Shown: positions 10,954 through 20,325, counted from the first letter of the stretch. The stretch: DNA of 64,000 nt from Prochlorococcus sp. AG-442-M23 (GCA_003209655.1 QCPW01000003.1:62001-126000); one strand, 5' to 3'. Notes: a model not told the origin generated them from the sequence alone. A program made the numbers and translations.

Positions 10954-13536
10954 ATGAAAATAGTTCCAAGCGAATTCTCCAATTCTGCTTGGAATTGTTT
11001 TATTTTTGCCAAAGAAATTGCTCATAAAAATTATCAACAAGACGTAGACTCTGACAATTTATTATTAGCTCTTATAAAACAAGACAACCTTACAAAAAAG
11101 ATCTTAAATAAAAATAATGTAAATATCAAAGAGTTTGAGAGAAAAATAATGTCTTCATTAAATTCGAAGGCAAAAATGAAAGATAAACAAGATAATTTAT
11201 ATATTAGTGATAATCTTTACCATGTATTTTTAAAAGCGAATGATATTAAAAATACTTTAGATGATGTAGTGATATCAACAGAACACTTAGTTTACGGTTT
11301 AACTTATGATAGTAACTATGGATTTCAAATTTTAAACCAAAAAAGTATTCCAGAATTTCTTGAAACTATAAAGAAAATGAAGTCAGATCCAGCAGTAAAA
11401 AATGACTTTAATACTTTTAATGAGTCTTTAGAAAAATATGGTATTGATCTAACCCAATCAGCAAGGGATGGTATCTTAGATCCAGTTATTGGTAGGGATG
11501 AAGAAATTAGAAGAACAATTCAAATATTAAGTAGAAGAACAAAAAATAATCCGGTCCTAATTGGAGAACCTGGGGTTGGTAAAACAGCCATTGTGGAAGG
11601 GTTGGCTCAAAGAATCATTAATGGTGATGTACCCTCTGCGCTACAAAATAGGCAACTAATCTCATTAGATATGGGATCACTTTTAGCTGGTACAAAATAT
11701 CGTGGAGAATTTGAAGAAAGAATAAAAAATGTCCTAAAAAAAGTCAAGGAATCAGACGGTAAGATCATTCTTTTTATTGATGAAATTCATACAGTGGTCG
11801 GAGCAGGCGCCAGTGGAGGTTCTTTAGATGCAAGCAACCTATTAAAACCAATGCTTGCAAGAGGAGAACTTAGATGCATTGGTGCTACAACTATTAATGA
11901 ACATAAACAAAATATTGAAAAAGATCCTGCTCTAGAAAGAAGATTTCAGAAGATAAAAATTGATGCCCCTTCAATTGATGATACTGTATCAATATTAAGA
12001 GGATTAAGAGAAAGATACGAAGTTCATCATAGTGTGAGAATTTCTGACAATGCTTTAGTTGCAGCTGCCACCCTTAGCGAAAGATATATTAACGATAGAT
12101 TTCTTCCTGACAAAGCAATAGATCTAATCGATGAAGCAGCATCAAGATTAAATATGGTCATAACTTCCAAACCTGAAGAAATTGATGAAATTGATCGAAA
12201 AGTTCTACAATTTGAGATGGAAAAATTATCTTTAAAAAGAGAAACAGATGATTTTTCTGTAGAAAGATTAAAAAAAATCAATAATGAACTTATTTCACTT
12301 AAATATAGACAAGCAGAATTAGGTGCTAAATGGAAAAAAGAAAAAGATGAAATTGATGAGATTAGCACTATTAAAGAGGAAATTGAATCCATTCAATTAC
12401 AAATAGATCAAGCCAAAAGGAGTTTTGATCTCAATAAAGCAGCAGAATTAGAATTTGGAACTTTAAATTCCTTACAAAAAAAATTGAAAGAAAAAAGTGA
12501 ATGCCTAGTTAATACTCACAAAAACGGAGAGAAGAGTCTTCTAAGGCAAGAGGTAACTTTTGATGATATTGCAGAAGTTGTATCAAAGTGGACTTCTATT
12601 CCAGTACAGAACTTAAACCAGTCAGAAAAAGATAAGCTTTTAAGCCTCGAGTCGATCCTTAAAGAAAAAATTATTGGTCAAGATAGTGCGATTAGGGCTG
12701 TTGCAGATTCCATTAAGAGATCAAGGACTGGTCTAAATGACCCAAGCAGGCCATTAGCCAGTTTCCTCTTTTTAGGTCCAACAGGTGTGGGGAAAACAGA
12801 GCTCAGTAAAGTAACAGCAAAAATTATATTCGATTCCAATTCTTCAATTACAAGATTGGATATGTCTGAATATATGGAAAAGCATTCAGTTAGTAAAATT
12901 ATAGGTGCGCCTCCTGGATATTTAGGTTTCGAATCAGGAGGTCAACTAACTGAAGCTGTTCGCAAAAATCCTTATTCATTGATACTTCTAGATGAAATAG
13001 AGAAAGCTCACAAAGATATCTTAGATATTCTTTTACAGGTTCTTGATGATGGAATTATTACGGATGGTCAAGGTCGTATAATCAATTTCAAAAATTCAAT
13101 CATTGTTCTCACAAGTAATTTAGGAAGTCAATCAATAAATGATTTATCAGTTAGGAAAGAAGATACAAATGAAATTAAAAAAGTTGTAGATTATGAACTT
13201 AAAAAATTTTTCAAGCCTGAGTTTTTAAATCGACTCGATGAAATAGTTATTTTTAATAATCTAGAATTAAACGAAATAAAAGAAATTGCAAAAATCCAGC
13301 TTCAAAAGTTAGAAAAAAGACTTAACAAAAAAAATTTAAAATTTCAAATTACGGATGAGGCAATTAACCATCTTGTCCAAAATAGTTTCGACAATGCATA
13401 TGGTGCAAGGCCTTTAAAAAGAATTATTCAAAAACAAATTGAGACAAAGATTTCAAACAATATATTGAGTAATAATTACCTTAATAAAGACGAGGTTAAT
13501 ATTAATCTGGTTAATGGAGAGATAATTGTTGATTAA
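10954..13536 (+). CDS. clpB: ClpB-type disaggregase (Hsp100 AAA+ chaperone)
   Basis: 860 residues from the ATG; an in-frame TTG sits directly before it. It unfolds and rescues aggregated proteins with DnaK, as a hexamer. Domains in order: an N-domain of about 150 residues; D1 with Walker [10 protein letters not shown] and pore loop KYRG; a coiled-coil middle domain (about 400-530) rich in Lys/Glu; D2 with Walker [10 protein letters not shown] and pore loop GYLG. There is no ClpP-binding IGF/L loop, so it is a chaperone and not a protease subunit. The N-domain is divergent from the usual ClpB sequence, suggesting one of the two cyanobacterial ClpB paralogues. Confidence 0.92.
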   Translation: MKIVPSEFSNSAWNCFIFAKEIAHKNYQQDVDSDNLLLALIKQDNLTKKILNKNNVNIKEFERKIMSSLNSKAKMKDKQDNLYISDNLYHVFLKANDIKNTLDDVVISTEHLVYGLTYDSNYGFQILNQKSIPEFLETIKKMKSDPAVKNDFNTFNESLEKYGIDLTQSARDGILDPVIGRDEEIRRTIQILSRRTKNNPVLIGEPGVGKTAIVEGLAQRIINGDVPSALQNRQLISLDMGSLLAGTKYRGEFEERIKNVLKKVKESDGKIILFIDEIHTVVGAGASGGSLDASNLLKPMLARGELRCIGATTINEHKQNIEKDPALERRFQKIKIDAPSIDDTVSILRGLRERYEVHHSVRISDNALVAAATLSERYINDRFLPDKAIDLIDEAASRLNMVITSKPEEIDEIDRKVLQFEMEKLSLKRETDDFSVERLKKINNELISLKYRQAELGAKWKKEKDEIDEISTIKEEIESIQLQIDQAKRSFDLNKAAELEFGTLNSLQKKLKEKSECLVNTHKNGEKSLLRQEVTFDDIAEVVSKWTSIPVQNLNQSEKDKLLSLESILKEKIIGQDSAIRAVADSIKRSRTGLNDPSRPLASFLFLGPTGVGKTELSKVTAKIIFDSNSSITRLDMSEYMEKHSVSKIIGAPPGYLGFESGGQLTEAVRKNPYSLILLDEIEKAHKDILDILLQVLDDGIITDGQGRIINFKNSIIVLTSNLGSQSINDLSVRKEDTNEIKKVVDYELKKFFKPEFLNRLDEIVIFNNLELNEIKEIAKIQLQKLEKRLNKKNLKFQITDEAINHLVQNSFDNAYGARPLKRIIQKQIETKISNNILSNNYLNKDEVNINLVNGEIIVD

Positions 13537-13585
13537 TGATCTAAATTAAAGAATTGTATAAGGCTTGAAATTTAACAACTTTAAT

Positions 13586-14056
13586 CTAGGATTCGAACCA
13601 ATCAGGAACTTTCTCATAACTTGCTTTATTAGATTTATTTTCTTTTGATTCTGTTTTCCAGCAACATGTTCTACCATTATCCTTATCCTGCAAGTAATCA
13701 TTAGCCCATCTCCAAATTAATTCAGAAGTGAACTCCATTCCCACATTATCCATAATTCTCAGATCTAAAGCATCAAGTTCATGTAATTTTTTCCAGTAAT
13801 TCAATAAAGGATCATCTTTATTTATTAAAAAAGTATGGTCAAATTGCTGCTTTAGTTTATTTTCAAGAGGTTTTAGACTTGAAAAATCCACAACAAAACC
13901 ATTTAGGTCTAATTTTTTTGCAGTAAACCAAAAGGTGAAAGATCTTGAATATCCATGTACAAATCTGCAGTGACCTTCATGGCGCCATTGCCTATGTGAA
14001 CAAGGAAAATCCTCGTAACTTTTACTGCATGAAAATTTCAGAGAATGAATATTCAT
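13586..14056 (-). CDS. QueD/PTPS-like protein (6-carboxy-/6-pyruvoyl-tetrahydropterin synthase family)
   Basis: 156 residues from ATG 14056 (a TTG lies immediately upstream). The N-terminal half carries the family pattern: His21 in FPCSHRQ, Cys30 and His34 in HCRFVHGYSR, then NGFVVDFSSLK. The conserved DHTFL motif appears as FDHTFLINKDDP. The canonical zinc triad ends in HGH, but here the third ligand position is Tyr36. Related enzymes act on dihydroneopterin triphosphate from GTP cyclohydrolase I. The C-terminal 30 residues are a charged extension. The family is clear; whether it keeps QueD chemistry is uncertain. Confidence 0.75.
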   Translation of the reverse strand: MNIHSLKFSCSKSYEDFPCSHRQWRHEGHCRFVHGYSRSFTFWFTAKKLDLNGFVVDFSSLKPLENKLKQQFDHTFLINKDDPLLNYWKKLHELDALDLRIMDNVGMEFTSELIWRWANDYLQDKDNGRTCCWKTESKENKSNKASYEKVPDWFES

Positions 14057-14119
14057 CAATAAACTGTTAGGATATTTTTTAATAAAACAAAATGAGTAGG
14101 GTTTAACATAAGAAACATA

Positions 14120-14782
14120 ATGACTTATTCAACTAATTTTTCGATAGAAGATCTACGCTTTGATAATTATGGATTAATCCCTGCAATAGCACAAGATTGG
14201 CTTGACGGATCAATTCTTATGCTTGCCTGGATGAACAAGGAATCATTGACAATGACTCTTGAAACCAAAAACGTTCATTACTGGAGTAGATCAAGATCCG
14301 AAATTTGGAGAAAAGGAGCTACGAGCGGAAGTACCCAAATACTTAAGAAAATAAGATTTGACTGTGATAATGATGCACTAATCCTTTTGATTGAACAAAA
14401 TGGTTCAGGGGCATGTCACACCGGGGAAAAAAGTTGTTTTTTCAACGAAATTCAAATTAATAATATTGATAAAAAAGAGAAAAAAACAACTCCCTTCTCA
14501 AATATTTGCTCTGAATTATTCAATGCCATTAAAGAAAGATCAATAAATCCTTCAGAAAAAAGTTACACAAATTATTTATTAACAAAAGGTAGTAATACTA
14601 TTTTAAAAAAAATAGGAGAGGAATCCGCCGAATTTATAATGGCTTGCAAAGATAGTAATAAAGATTCAATCTCAAATGAAGCAGCTGATTTAATTTATCA
14701 TCTACAAGTAGCCCTTATGCACAAAGGAGTTGAGTGGAGAGATGTTCTTACGATTCTAGAATCAAGAAGAAAAATTAAATAA
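14120..14782 (+). CDS. hisIE: Bifunctional phosphoribosyl-AMP cyclohydrolase / phosphoribosyl-ATP pyrophosphatase
   Basis: 220 residues, the usual size of the fusion. The N-terminal HisI domain (1-115) has WMNKESLTMT, HYWSRSRSEIWRKG, and the zinc cysteines in RFDCDNDA and GACHTGEKSCFF. A short linker leads to the HisE domain (125-220), with KIGEESAEFIMACKD and EAADLIYHLQVAL. It performs steps two and three of histidine biosynthesis. It is divergent from the QueD-like gene. hisG is elsewhere in this window, so the his genes are scattered, as is usual in cyanobacteria. Confidence 0.96.
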   Translation: MTYSTNFSIEDLRFDNYGLIPAIAQDWLDGSILMLAWMNKESLTMTLETKNVHYWSRSRSEIWRKGATSGSTQILKKIRFDCDNDALILLIEQNGSGACHTGEKSCFFNEIQINNIDKKEKKTTPFSNICSELFNAIKERSINPSEKSYTNYLLTKGSNTILKKIGEESAEFIMACKDSNKDSISNEAADLIYHLQVALMHKGVEWRDVLTILESRRKIK

Positions 14783-14939
14783 TTTAAATTTACAATTTAT
14801 AATTGATTATTCTAAAAATTTGAGAAAAAAATATTAATTAACTAATAAATAATTATTAATTAAATATTAATTAATTATTACATGTATGGCTTATTACTGA
14901 ATTAACTATAAGTTAAATATATTAACAGAGAGGTAAATC
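14783..14939 (+). other. AT-rich leader upstream of the sigma-factor gene
   Basis: This 157-base gap is almost pure A+T between 14826 and 14882 and contains overlapping TTAATTA/ATTAATTAA palindromes. It ends with AACAGAGAGGTAAATC just before the GTG start, in which GAGAGG is a plausible ribosome binding site. No RNA gene is visible. The palindromic tract could be a promoter region or protein-binding site for the downstream regulator. Confidence 0.4.
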
Positions 14940-15863
14940 GTGAGTTCATTAAGCGATTTTCTTGGTGAAATAGGTCGTCATCAACTTTTGACACCTGAAA
15001 GAGAACTCACAATGGGCAGAAAAGTCCAAGAAATGGTTGTGCTTGTTAATAGATGCCATGAGGCAGGTGGCAAAGGCCCTGCTTGTGAATATTCCGAAGC
15101 GGAAAGAAAAAAGATCAAAATTGGTGAAAAAGCTAAAAATGAAATGATAACGGCAAATCTTAGATTAGTTGTTAATCTTGCAAAGAGATATCAGGGCAAG
15201 GGGTTAGAGTTATTAGATTTAATTCAAGAAGGTACTCTTGGTCTTACTCGAGCTGTTGAAAAATACGACCCCTCAAGAGGTCATAGATTCTCTACCTATG
15301 CTTACTGGTGGATAAGGCAGGGATTGAATAGAGCACTATCAACACAAAGTAGAACCATAAGAATACCTGTAAATATAAATGAAAAGCTAACTAAGTTAAG
15401 AGCCGCAAAATCAAAGCTAATGCAACTTAAAGGTATTCCTCCTACTAGCATTGAATTAGCAGAAGAGATGAAAATTACCAAAGAGGAAGTTGACGAACTA
15501 CTTTCTTGTGAACTAAGAAGCATTACAGTTAGTCTTCAAGGAACTGTTAAATCTAAGTCTGACCCATCTGAACTGGTTGATATACTTCCTAGTGATCAGG
15601 CCCCTCCAATGGAATTAGCAGAACTAGCAGAAAGAACAGCTTCTGCTTGGACACTATTAGATAAAGCTAACCTTACTGATAAAGAGAGGAAGATTGTAAG
15701 TCTAAGATTCGGTTTAGATGGTTCTAATGAATGGAGAACTTTAGCTGAAGTTGCGCGACATATGAGTTGTAGTAGAGAATATTGCAGACAAGTTGTACAA
15801 AGAGGCTTGAGAAAGCTTAGAAAAGCTGGTATCCAAAATGGACTAGTGGATAGTATTAGCTAA
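14940..15863 (+). CDS. Group 2 sigma-70 factor (RpoD family)
   Basis: 307 residues from a GTG that follows a GAGAGG ribosome binding site. It begins directly with region 1.2 (SLSDFLGEIGRHQLLTPERE) and lacks the long 1.1 domain of the primary factor. Region 2 is complete (NLRLVVNLAKRYQGKGLELL, STYAYWWIRQGLNRAL), region 3 follows, and region 4 ends with the helix-turn-helix TLAEVARHMSCSREYCRQVV. This fits a non-essential cyanobacterial alternative sigma factor recognising consensus-like promoters, possibly in light or stress responses. The exact paralogue cannot be named. Confidence 0.93.
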   Translation: MSSLSDFLGEIGRHQLLTPERELTMGRKVQEMVVLVNRCHEAGGKGPACEYSEAERKKIKIGEKAKNEMITANLRLVVNLAKRYQGKGLELLDLIQEGTLGLTRAVEKYDPSRGHRFSTYAYWWIRQGLNRALSTQSRTIRIPVNINEKLTKLRAAKSKLMQLKGIPPTSIELAEEMKITKEEVDELLSCELRSITVSLQGTVKSKSDPSELVDILPSDQAPPMELAELAERTASAWTLLDKANLTDKERKIVSLRFGLDGSNEWRTLAEVARHMSCSREYCRQVVQRGLRKLRKAGIQNGLVDSIS

Positions 15864-15890
15864 AAGCCTTTAATTAACCTCTAAAAAAAT

Positions 15891-16262
15891 ATGAATGAGA
15901 ACAGTACAAATAAAAAGGGGGAAATTTATGATGCAGAGGTTTTAGAAAGTTCATCACTAGATGAAAATATTATTATAAAAATCTTAATAAGGGCTGGAAG
16001 GACAATTGCAAAGCCAGCTTTAGAAGTTTTAGAAATGGCACTTGACCCTTTTACTCCTGCCCAAGTAAGGGTATCATTAATGGCCGCACTAGCCTATTTA
16101 ATAATGCCTTTTGATCTATTCCCTGACTTTATGCCAATAGTCGGTTTTAGTGATGACTTCGTTGCCCTCACAGCAGTTTTAAGTATTTGGAGCAAGTACA
16201 TGACTCCTGAAATAAGAATCAGAGCAGAAAGGAAGCTTAATAAATTATTCCCTATTATTTGA
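15891..16262 (+). CDS. YkvA-like DUF1232 membrane protein
   Basis: 123 residues. The DUF1232 core is about residues 60-110: QVRVSLMAALAYLIMPFDLF followed by PDFMPIVGFSDD, a hydrophobic hairpin with conserved prolines and aspartates. The first 45 residues are polar. It starts 27 bases after the sigma-factor gene, and its TGA stop overlaps the ATG of the next small gene by one base, so the latter two are translationally coupled. The family has no established function. Confidence 0.75.
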   Translation: MNENSTNKKGEIYDAEVLESSSLDENIIIKILIRAGRTIAKPALEVLEMALDPFTPAQVRVSLMAALAYLIMPFDLFPDFMPIVGFSDDFVALTAVLSIWSKYMTPEIRIRAERKLNKLFPII

Positions 16263-16582
16263 TGACTAGACTATCTCAGCAAGAAGAAAAAGAGCTAATA
16301 GATTTAATTAAAGTTTGGATAAAAGCTCATGGATATACTCAAAAAGATCTAGCAAATGAATTAAATATCAAATCAAGTCGAACCTCTGAAATTACTAAAA
16401 AAATTAAAGAATTTTATAAAAAAGGAGGTATTTTCAATATTGCAAAAAATCTCATAAGGATAGAACAAAATTGGTTAAACAATATTCAACCCAACGCTCA
16501 AAAAGGAAACGAAATCAATCCATATAATCAATTAGATATCGATTCTTTAGTTAATCAAATAAAAAAAGACAGTAGTGAATAA
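16262..16582 (+). CDS. Small helix-turn-helix protein
   Basis: 106 residues from the ATG at 16262, whose A is the last base of the upstream TGA stop. Residues about 18-50 contain a helix-turn-helix pattern (YTQKDLANELNIKSSRTSEI) similar to phage-type and XRE repressors. The C-terminal part is helical and polar. It may regulate transcription, perhaps of its own operon with the DUF1232 gene and the sigma factor, but no target is evident. Confidence 0.6.
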   Translation: MTRLSQQEEKELIDLIKVWIKAHGYTQKDLANELNIKSSRTSEITKKIKEFYKKGGIFNIAKNLIRIEQNWLNNIQPNAQKGNEINPYNQLDIDSLVNQIKKDSSE

Positions 16583-16758
16583 TTAGTTTTATATAAGATA
16601 GTATTTTTAAATCATTATTATTAATTAAAAATTAAATAATGTTATATTTGTAATAGAGTCAAATAGTACTTTTTAGCAATTAAATAATATAGTTAGTTAT
16701 TTTTACTAAATATAAAGGTGATACTAGATTGCCTTAATTATTTATTAAAAAACTTTAA
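16583..16758. other. AT-rich convergent intergenic region
   Basis: 176 bases between two converging genes, almost entirely A and T, with no open frame, tRNA or strong GC hairpin. I see nothing in it beyond possible weak terminators. Confidence 0.4.
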
Positions 16759-17028
16759 TTAAAATGCTTGTATCCATGGATAAATATCAAATGAAATCCA
16801 TATACCTTCTTGCCAATAAATATCATTCTCAATTAACTTTCTTAATTCATTTTCATCTTTAGCATTAAAAATACCAAATAAATATTTTGTACATTTAGTA
16901 GGTCCTAAAGTAACTAAAATATTTCTATCTTTTAAATTTCCAAGTCTCTCAAGATGTTGATTACGAAATGGTCTCCTTTTATTAATTGCATCCTCACAGT
17001 ACTGACCAAAAACTATAAATTTTTCCAT
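16759..17028 (-). CDS. YciI-like (YCII-related domain) protein
   Basis: 89 residues forming a single small alpha/beta domain. It begins MEKFIVFGQYCEDAINKRRP and contains RNQHLERLGNLKDRNILVTL-GP, the pattern of the YCII ferredoxin-like fold, with a His near residue 25 where the family has its active-site His. The C-terminus ends in an aromatic-rich stretch. YCII proteins are mostly uncharacterised; some take part in dehalogenation-like chemistry. It is divergent from the cyAbrB gene. Confidence 0.7.
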   Translation of the reverse strand: MEKFIVFGQYCEDAINKRRPFRNQHLERLGNLKDRNILVTLGPTKCTKYLFGIFNAKDENELRKLIENDIYWQEGIWISFDIYPWIQAF

Positions 17029-17128
17029 TATTAAAAGATAACTAATTTAATTAAAAACATAATTAATAATTGCGCAAATTACAAACTAATTGCTATGTTT
17101 ATTAAGGATAACTTTGTATTAATTTATT

Positions 17129-17479
17129 ATGCTCACTGGTAGCGATCTTATAGCTAAAGTTAAAGAACTTGGTGATGTTAGCAAGTCAGATCTTGTTCGT
17201 GCATGTGGATATGTCTCCACAAAAAAAAACGGAAGTGAACGTTTAAATTTCACAGCCTTTTATGAAGCACTTCTTGAAGCAAAAGGTATTAACCTTGGTG
17301 ATTCTGGAGTCGCAGGAATTGGAAAAGGTGGTAGAAAATTAAGTTATATAGCAACTGTCCAAGGGAATGGAAATCTTTTAATTGGGAAGGCATATACCGC
17401 ACTCTTAGACTTAAAAGCAGGGGATGAGTTTGAAATAAAGCTTGGCAGAAAACAAATAAGATTATTACCTGCAGACTAA
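17129..17479 (+). CDS. cyAbrB-family transcriptional regulator
   Basis: 116 residues, the compact cyanobacterial AbrB form. The N-terminus (MLTGSDLIAKVKELGDVSKS) and the ACGY segment are characteristic. The C-terminal AbrB-like DNA-binding strand region is about residues 75-116 (GNGNLLIGKAYTALLDLKAG, DEFEIKLGRKQIRLLP). In other cyanobacteria cyAbrB proteins tune carbon and nitrogen metabolism genes with little sequence specificity. It is monocistronic and divergent from the YciI-like gene. Confidence 0.9.
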   Translation: MLTGSDLIAKVKELGDVSKSDLVRACGYVSTKKNGSERLNFTAFYEALLEAKGINLGDSGVAGIGKGGRKLSYIATVQGNGNLLIGKAYTALLDLKAGDEFEIKLGRKQIRLLPAD

Positions 17480-17570
17480 TAAGAATAAAAAATTATTTTA
17501 AATATAAATAAATTAAAACTCATTTCTATATTAAAAAAAAAAGCTTGTAAATATAGTTTCGTATTTAGAC

Positions 17571-18410
17571 TTATTGATCGGCAGCTTTTCGCATTAGTTC
17601 GCAAAAATTTCCGATTCTATCAACAACTTCTAATTCATCACTATTAGAAATTCTTTTAACAAATGCGCTACCAATAATTACTCCATCTGCACCCCATCTA
17701 CGGACTCTATTTATATGTTCAGGAGAAGATATTCCGAACCCAACTGCGACTGGTTTAATGCTTATATCCTTTAATTTAATAATAAGACTCTCTACTCTAT
17801 TTTCCATTTCGTTTCTCTCTCCTGTTACCCCTGTGACGCTCACTAAATAAGTAAAACCTTTTGTATAGCTAGATATCATTTTCATTCTTTCAAAGGGAGT
17901 AGTAGGTGCAACTAATAATATTAAGTCTATAGAGTAAGAACTAATAATTTCGGAAAACTTAGATGCCTCTTCTAAGGGAAGATCAGGAATTATTATTCCT
18001 GCAACGCCGGCTTTAGATGCTAAATCACAAAATTTCTCAAGCCCAAAAGATAACACAGGATTAAAATAAGTAAAAAGTATTATTGGAATATGCAACTTTT
18101 CCTTAAGAGACTCTAATAACTGAATGACCTTAATGGCTGTAGTTCCTGACAATAAAGCTTTAGATGCTGAAAATTGAATAATCGGTCCATCAGCAAGAGG
18201 GTCGCTATAGGGGATACCTAATTCAATAAGATCAGCACCTTTTTCTTGCAACTTTAATAAAATCTCTGATGTTTTTTCAATATTTGGATCTCCTGCCATG
18301 ATGAAAGGCATCAAAGCTAATTTTTTACTTTTCTTTAATTCCAAAAACTTCTCATTTATTTTTGATAAAGCTTTATTTTTAGAAATTTGAGATTTCTTGT
18401 TTTCTTCCAT
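17571..18410 (-). CDS. trpA: Tryptophan synthase alpha chain
   Basis: 279 residues. It cleaves indole-3-glycerol phosphate to indole, which passes to TrpB. Motifs in order: MPFIMAGDPNIE, ELGIPYSDPLADGP with the catalytic Glu and Asp, GIIIPDLPLEEA, and SVTGVTGERNE followed by VAVGFGISSPEH, which bind the substrate phosphate. A 15-20 residue polar N-terminal extension precedes the usual start of the barrel. It is followed after 38 bases upstream by the ndhL/DUF3007 pair on the same strand, so all three could form one transcript with ndhL first. Confidence 0.96.
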   Translation of the reverse strand: MEENKKSQISKNKALSKINEKFLELKKSKKLALMPFIMAGDPNIEKTSEILLKLQEKGADLIELGIPYSDPLADGPIIQFSASKALLSGTTAIKVIQLLESLKEKLHIPIILFTYFNPVLSFGLEKFCDLASKAGVAGIIIPDLPLEEASKFSEIISSYSIDLILLVAPTTPFERMKMISSYTKGFTYLVSVTGVTGERNEMENRVESLIIKLKDISIKPVAVGFGISSPEHINRVRRWGADGVIIGSAFVKRISNSDELEVVDRIGNFCELMRKAADQ

Positions 18411-18448
18411 TAATTTTTAAATCTTTTAATTGATAATTTTTAAGGAAT

Positions 18449-18769
18449 TTATGGATTTTTTTCTAAATCTTCCATTAGTTTTTCCTGATCTTCCTCAGAT
18501 AATGAATTGAATTTATCTTCTAGTTTATCATTTACAATTTTTTCATATTTTTTTCTGTAACGCTTTCTTTGTTCCATAAAAGTCATTTTTCCATTTACGA
18601 CTCTAAAAATGTAAGAGGAAACCCACATTACTACAATCAAAATCAAAATAAAGTTTGAAATAGTGCTCCCAGTAAAATTATCTAAACCAAATCGTGGTGC
18701 TAATTCATAACTTAATATTCCTAATAAAGATATAAATAAACCTATTTGTAATACTTTACCTTTTGTCAA
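18449..18769 (-). CDS. DUF3007-like membrane protein
   Basis: 106 residues: two transmembrane helices (about 5-22 and 34-56) followed by a highly charged helical tail rich in Lys, Arg and Glu. This matches the DUF3007 family found next to ndhL in cyanobacteria and in plant chloroplasts. The constant linkage with ndhL suggests a role with the NDH-1 complex or thylakoid membrane, but that is inference. It starts four bases after the ndhL stop. Confidence 0.65.
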   Translation of the reverse strand: MTKGKVLQIGLFISLLGILSYELAPRFGLDNFTGSTISNFILILIVVMWVSSYIFRVVNGKMTFMEQRKRYRKKYEKIVNDKLEDKFNSLSEEDQEKLMEDLEKNP

Positions 18770-18773
18770 TTAT

Positions 18774-19007
18774 TTACCCTTTAGTATTTCCTCTTAATCT
18801 AAGGTTTAAAAATGGAGAAAATAAAATCAACCCTGGGAAGAAAAGAAAAACCAATCCATAAACTCCTAATCTCTCCAGTTTCCCCATAACATTCCATCTA
18901 TTATTCATCCAGTAAAAAAGTATTAATGGTATAACCAATAAATAAATAGAAACAATTGCAACATAAGTGATTAAAGTAGCAAATGAATTATTAAGAAAAC
19001 TTTCCAT
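18774..19007 (-). CDS. ndhL: NAD(P)H-quinone oxidoreductase subunit L
   Basis: 77 residues with two transmembrane helices (about 10-32 and 45-66) and the typical segment [20 protein letters not shown]. NdhL is a membrane subunit specific to the photosynthetic NDH-1 complex, which drives cyclic electron flow and CO2 uptake around photosystem I. It is the first gene of a probable ndhL-DUF3007-trpA transcript. The tRNA-Leu gene lies 80 bases upstream on the same strand. Confidence 0.92.
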   Translation of the reverse strand: MESFLNNSFATLITYVAIVSIYLLVIPLILFYWMNNRWNVMGKLERLGVYGLVFLFFPGLILFSPFLNLRLRGNTKG

Positions 19008-19086
19008 TTAAGTTTCTGGGTTATTAGTTAAAACATAACAATTTTAAAAAGTTATCGTAAGAACTAAAGATAAATATTTTAAGAAT

Positions 19087-19171
19087 GGGAGTGGGGGGAC
19101 TTGAACCCCCACGAGCTAAAGCGCTCGACGGATTTTAAGTCCGGCGCGTCTACCAATTCCGCCACACTCCC
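19087..19171 (-). tRNA. trnL-UAA: tRNA-Leu (anticodon UAA)
   Basis: An 85-base class II tRNA. The acceptor arms GGGAGTG/CACTCCC pair fully, the T arm carries GGTTCAAGTCC, a long variable arm is present, and the anticodon loop CTTAAAA gives UAA. The D-loop GGTAGACGC box is typical of tRNA-Leu. CCA is not encoded. Many cyanobacteria have a group I intron in this gene; here the anticodon loop is uninterrupted. Confidence 0.97.
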
Positions 19172-19275
19172 AAAGGAATTTGCGCTATCTAATCGTAGCT
19201 GAAAGTATCTCATTTAACCAAGAAAAATTTGAATATTTACACTTTTTTTGGAATAGTCAAAATAAATTTAATTTT

Positions 19276-20325
19276 TTAATTTAATATTCCTTCGACTTTC
19301 CATTTTAAAGTTTCGCCCGCATGAAATGGTTTTATTTGTCCAACAATATCTTTTTCTTGAATAACGTCAATGTATTCTTCTACCTTATTAGATCTAGAAA
19401 CTAATTTTAATTTTTCTTTATTTGGGGACAAATTATAAAAATGAGGACCATTCAAACTTGCAAACTTTTCAAAATTATCAAGAGCATTTTCCTCTTCAAA
19501 TACTGTTAAATAACTTTCTATTGCAACTGGTGCATTAAAAATGCCTGCGCAACCGCAAAAAGCTTTCCACTTTCTTAGATGTGGGGCAGAATCGGTTCCC
19601 AGGAAAAAACATTCTTTCCCACTTGTTGCAGCTTTTCTTAAGGCAATTCTATTATTTTCTCTTTTAGCGACTGGTAAGCAGTAAAAATCGCTATTTAAAC
19701 CTCCAAAAAACATTGCATTTCTATTTATGTGCAAATGATGCGGAGTAATAGTAGCCCCAATATTATTTTCTTGGACAAAATCTACTGCATATGAAGTGGT
19801 TATATGTTCTAGAACAATTTTTAATTTTGGAAAACTTTTTACTATAGGTTGAAGTTCTCTATCTATAAAGACTTCTTCCCGATCAAATATATCTACTTCA
19901 GAATCAGTCACCTCTCCATGAATTAAAAGAGGCATTCCCGACTCTTGCATTAATTCAAAGATCTCATAAAGATTTTCTATTTTCCTAACTCCATAAATTG
20001 AATTTGTTGTGGCATTAGCAGGATATAATTTTGCTGCGAAAAAGACATTATTTTTGAAACCATTTATTAATTCTCTCTTATCAGTCTCATCAGTAAGATA
20101 AATTGTCATTAATGGTTCAAACTTAGAACTTTTAGGTAACGCTTCAGAAATAAATTTTTTATAAGCAATAGCTTTATCAATTGATGTTACGGGGTCTTTC
20201 GTATTTGGCATAACGATAGCTCTCCCAAAATATTCAGATGTGAATTGAATAATATTTTTTAATACAAAACCCTCCCTTAAATGTAAATGCCAATCATCTG
20301 GTTTTATTATGGTTAATGTCTTCAA
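19276..20325 (-). CDS. pyrC: Dihydroorotase
   Basis: 349 residues if translation begins at the TTG at 20325, which matches the length and N-terminus of the E. coli-type PyrC (KPDDWHLHLREG close to the start). The frame is open further upstream, but that extension is unlike the family. Zinc ligands are visible: the HLH of DDWHLHLREG, the carbamylated lysine in FAAKLYPANATT, His in LIHGEV and LEHITTSY, and the catalytic Asp in GTDSAPH. It closes the dihydroorotate ring in pyrimidine synthesis. Confidence 0.93.
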   Translation of the reverse strand: MKTLTIIKPDDWHLHLREGFVLKNIIQFTSEYFGRAIVMPNTKDPVTSIDKAIAYKKFISEALPKSSKFEPLMTIYLTDETDKRELINGFKNNVFFAAKLYPANATTNSIYGVRKIENLYEIFELMQESGMPLLIHGEVTDSEVDIFDREEVFIDRELQPIVKSFPKLKIVLEHITTSYAVDFVQENNIGATITPHHLHINRNAMFFGGLNSDFYCLPVAKRENNRIALRKAATSGKECFFLGTDSAPHLRKWKAFCGCAGIFNAPVAIESYLTVFEEENALDNFEKFASLNGPHFYNLSPNKEKLKLVSRSNKVEEYIDVIQEKDIVGQIKPFHAGETLKWKVEGILN

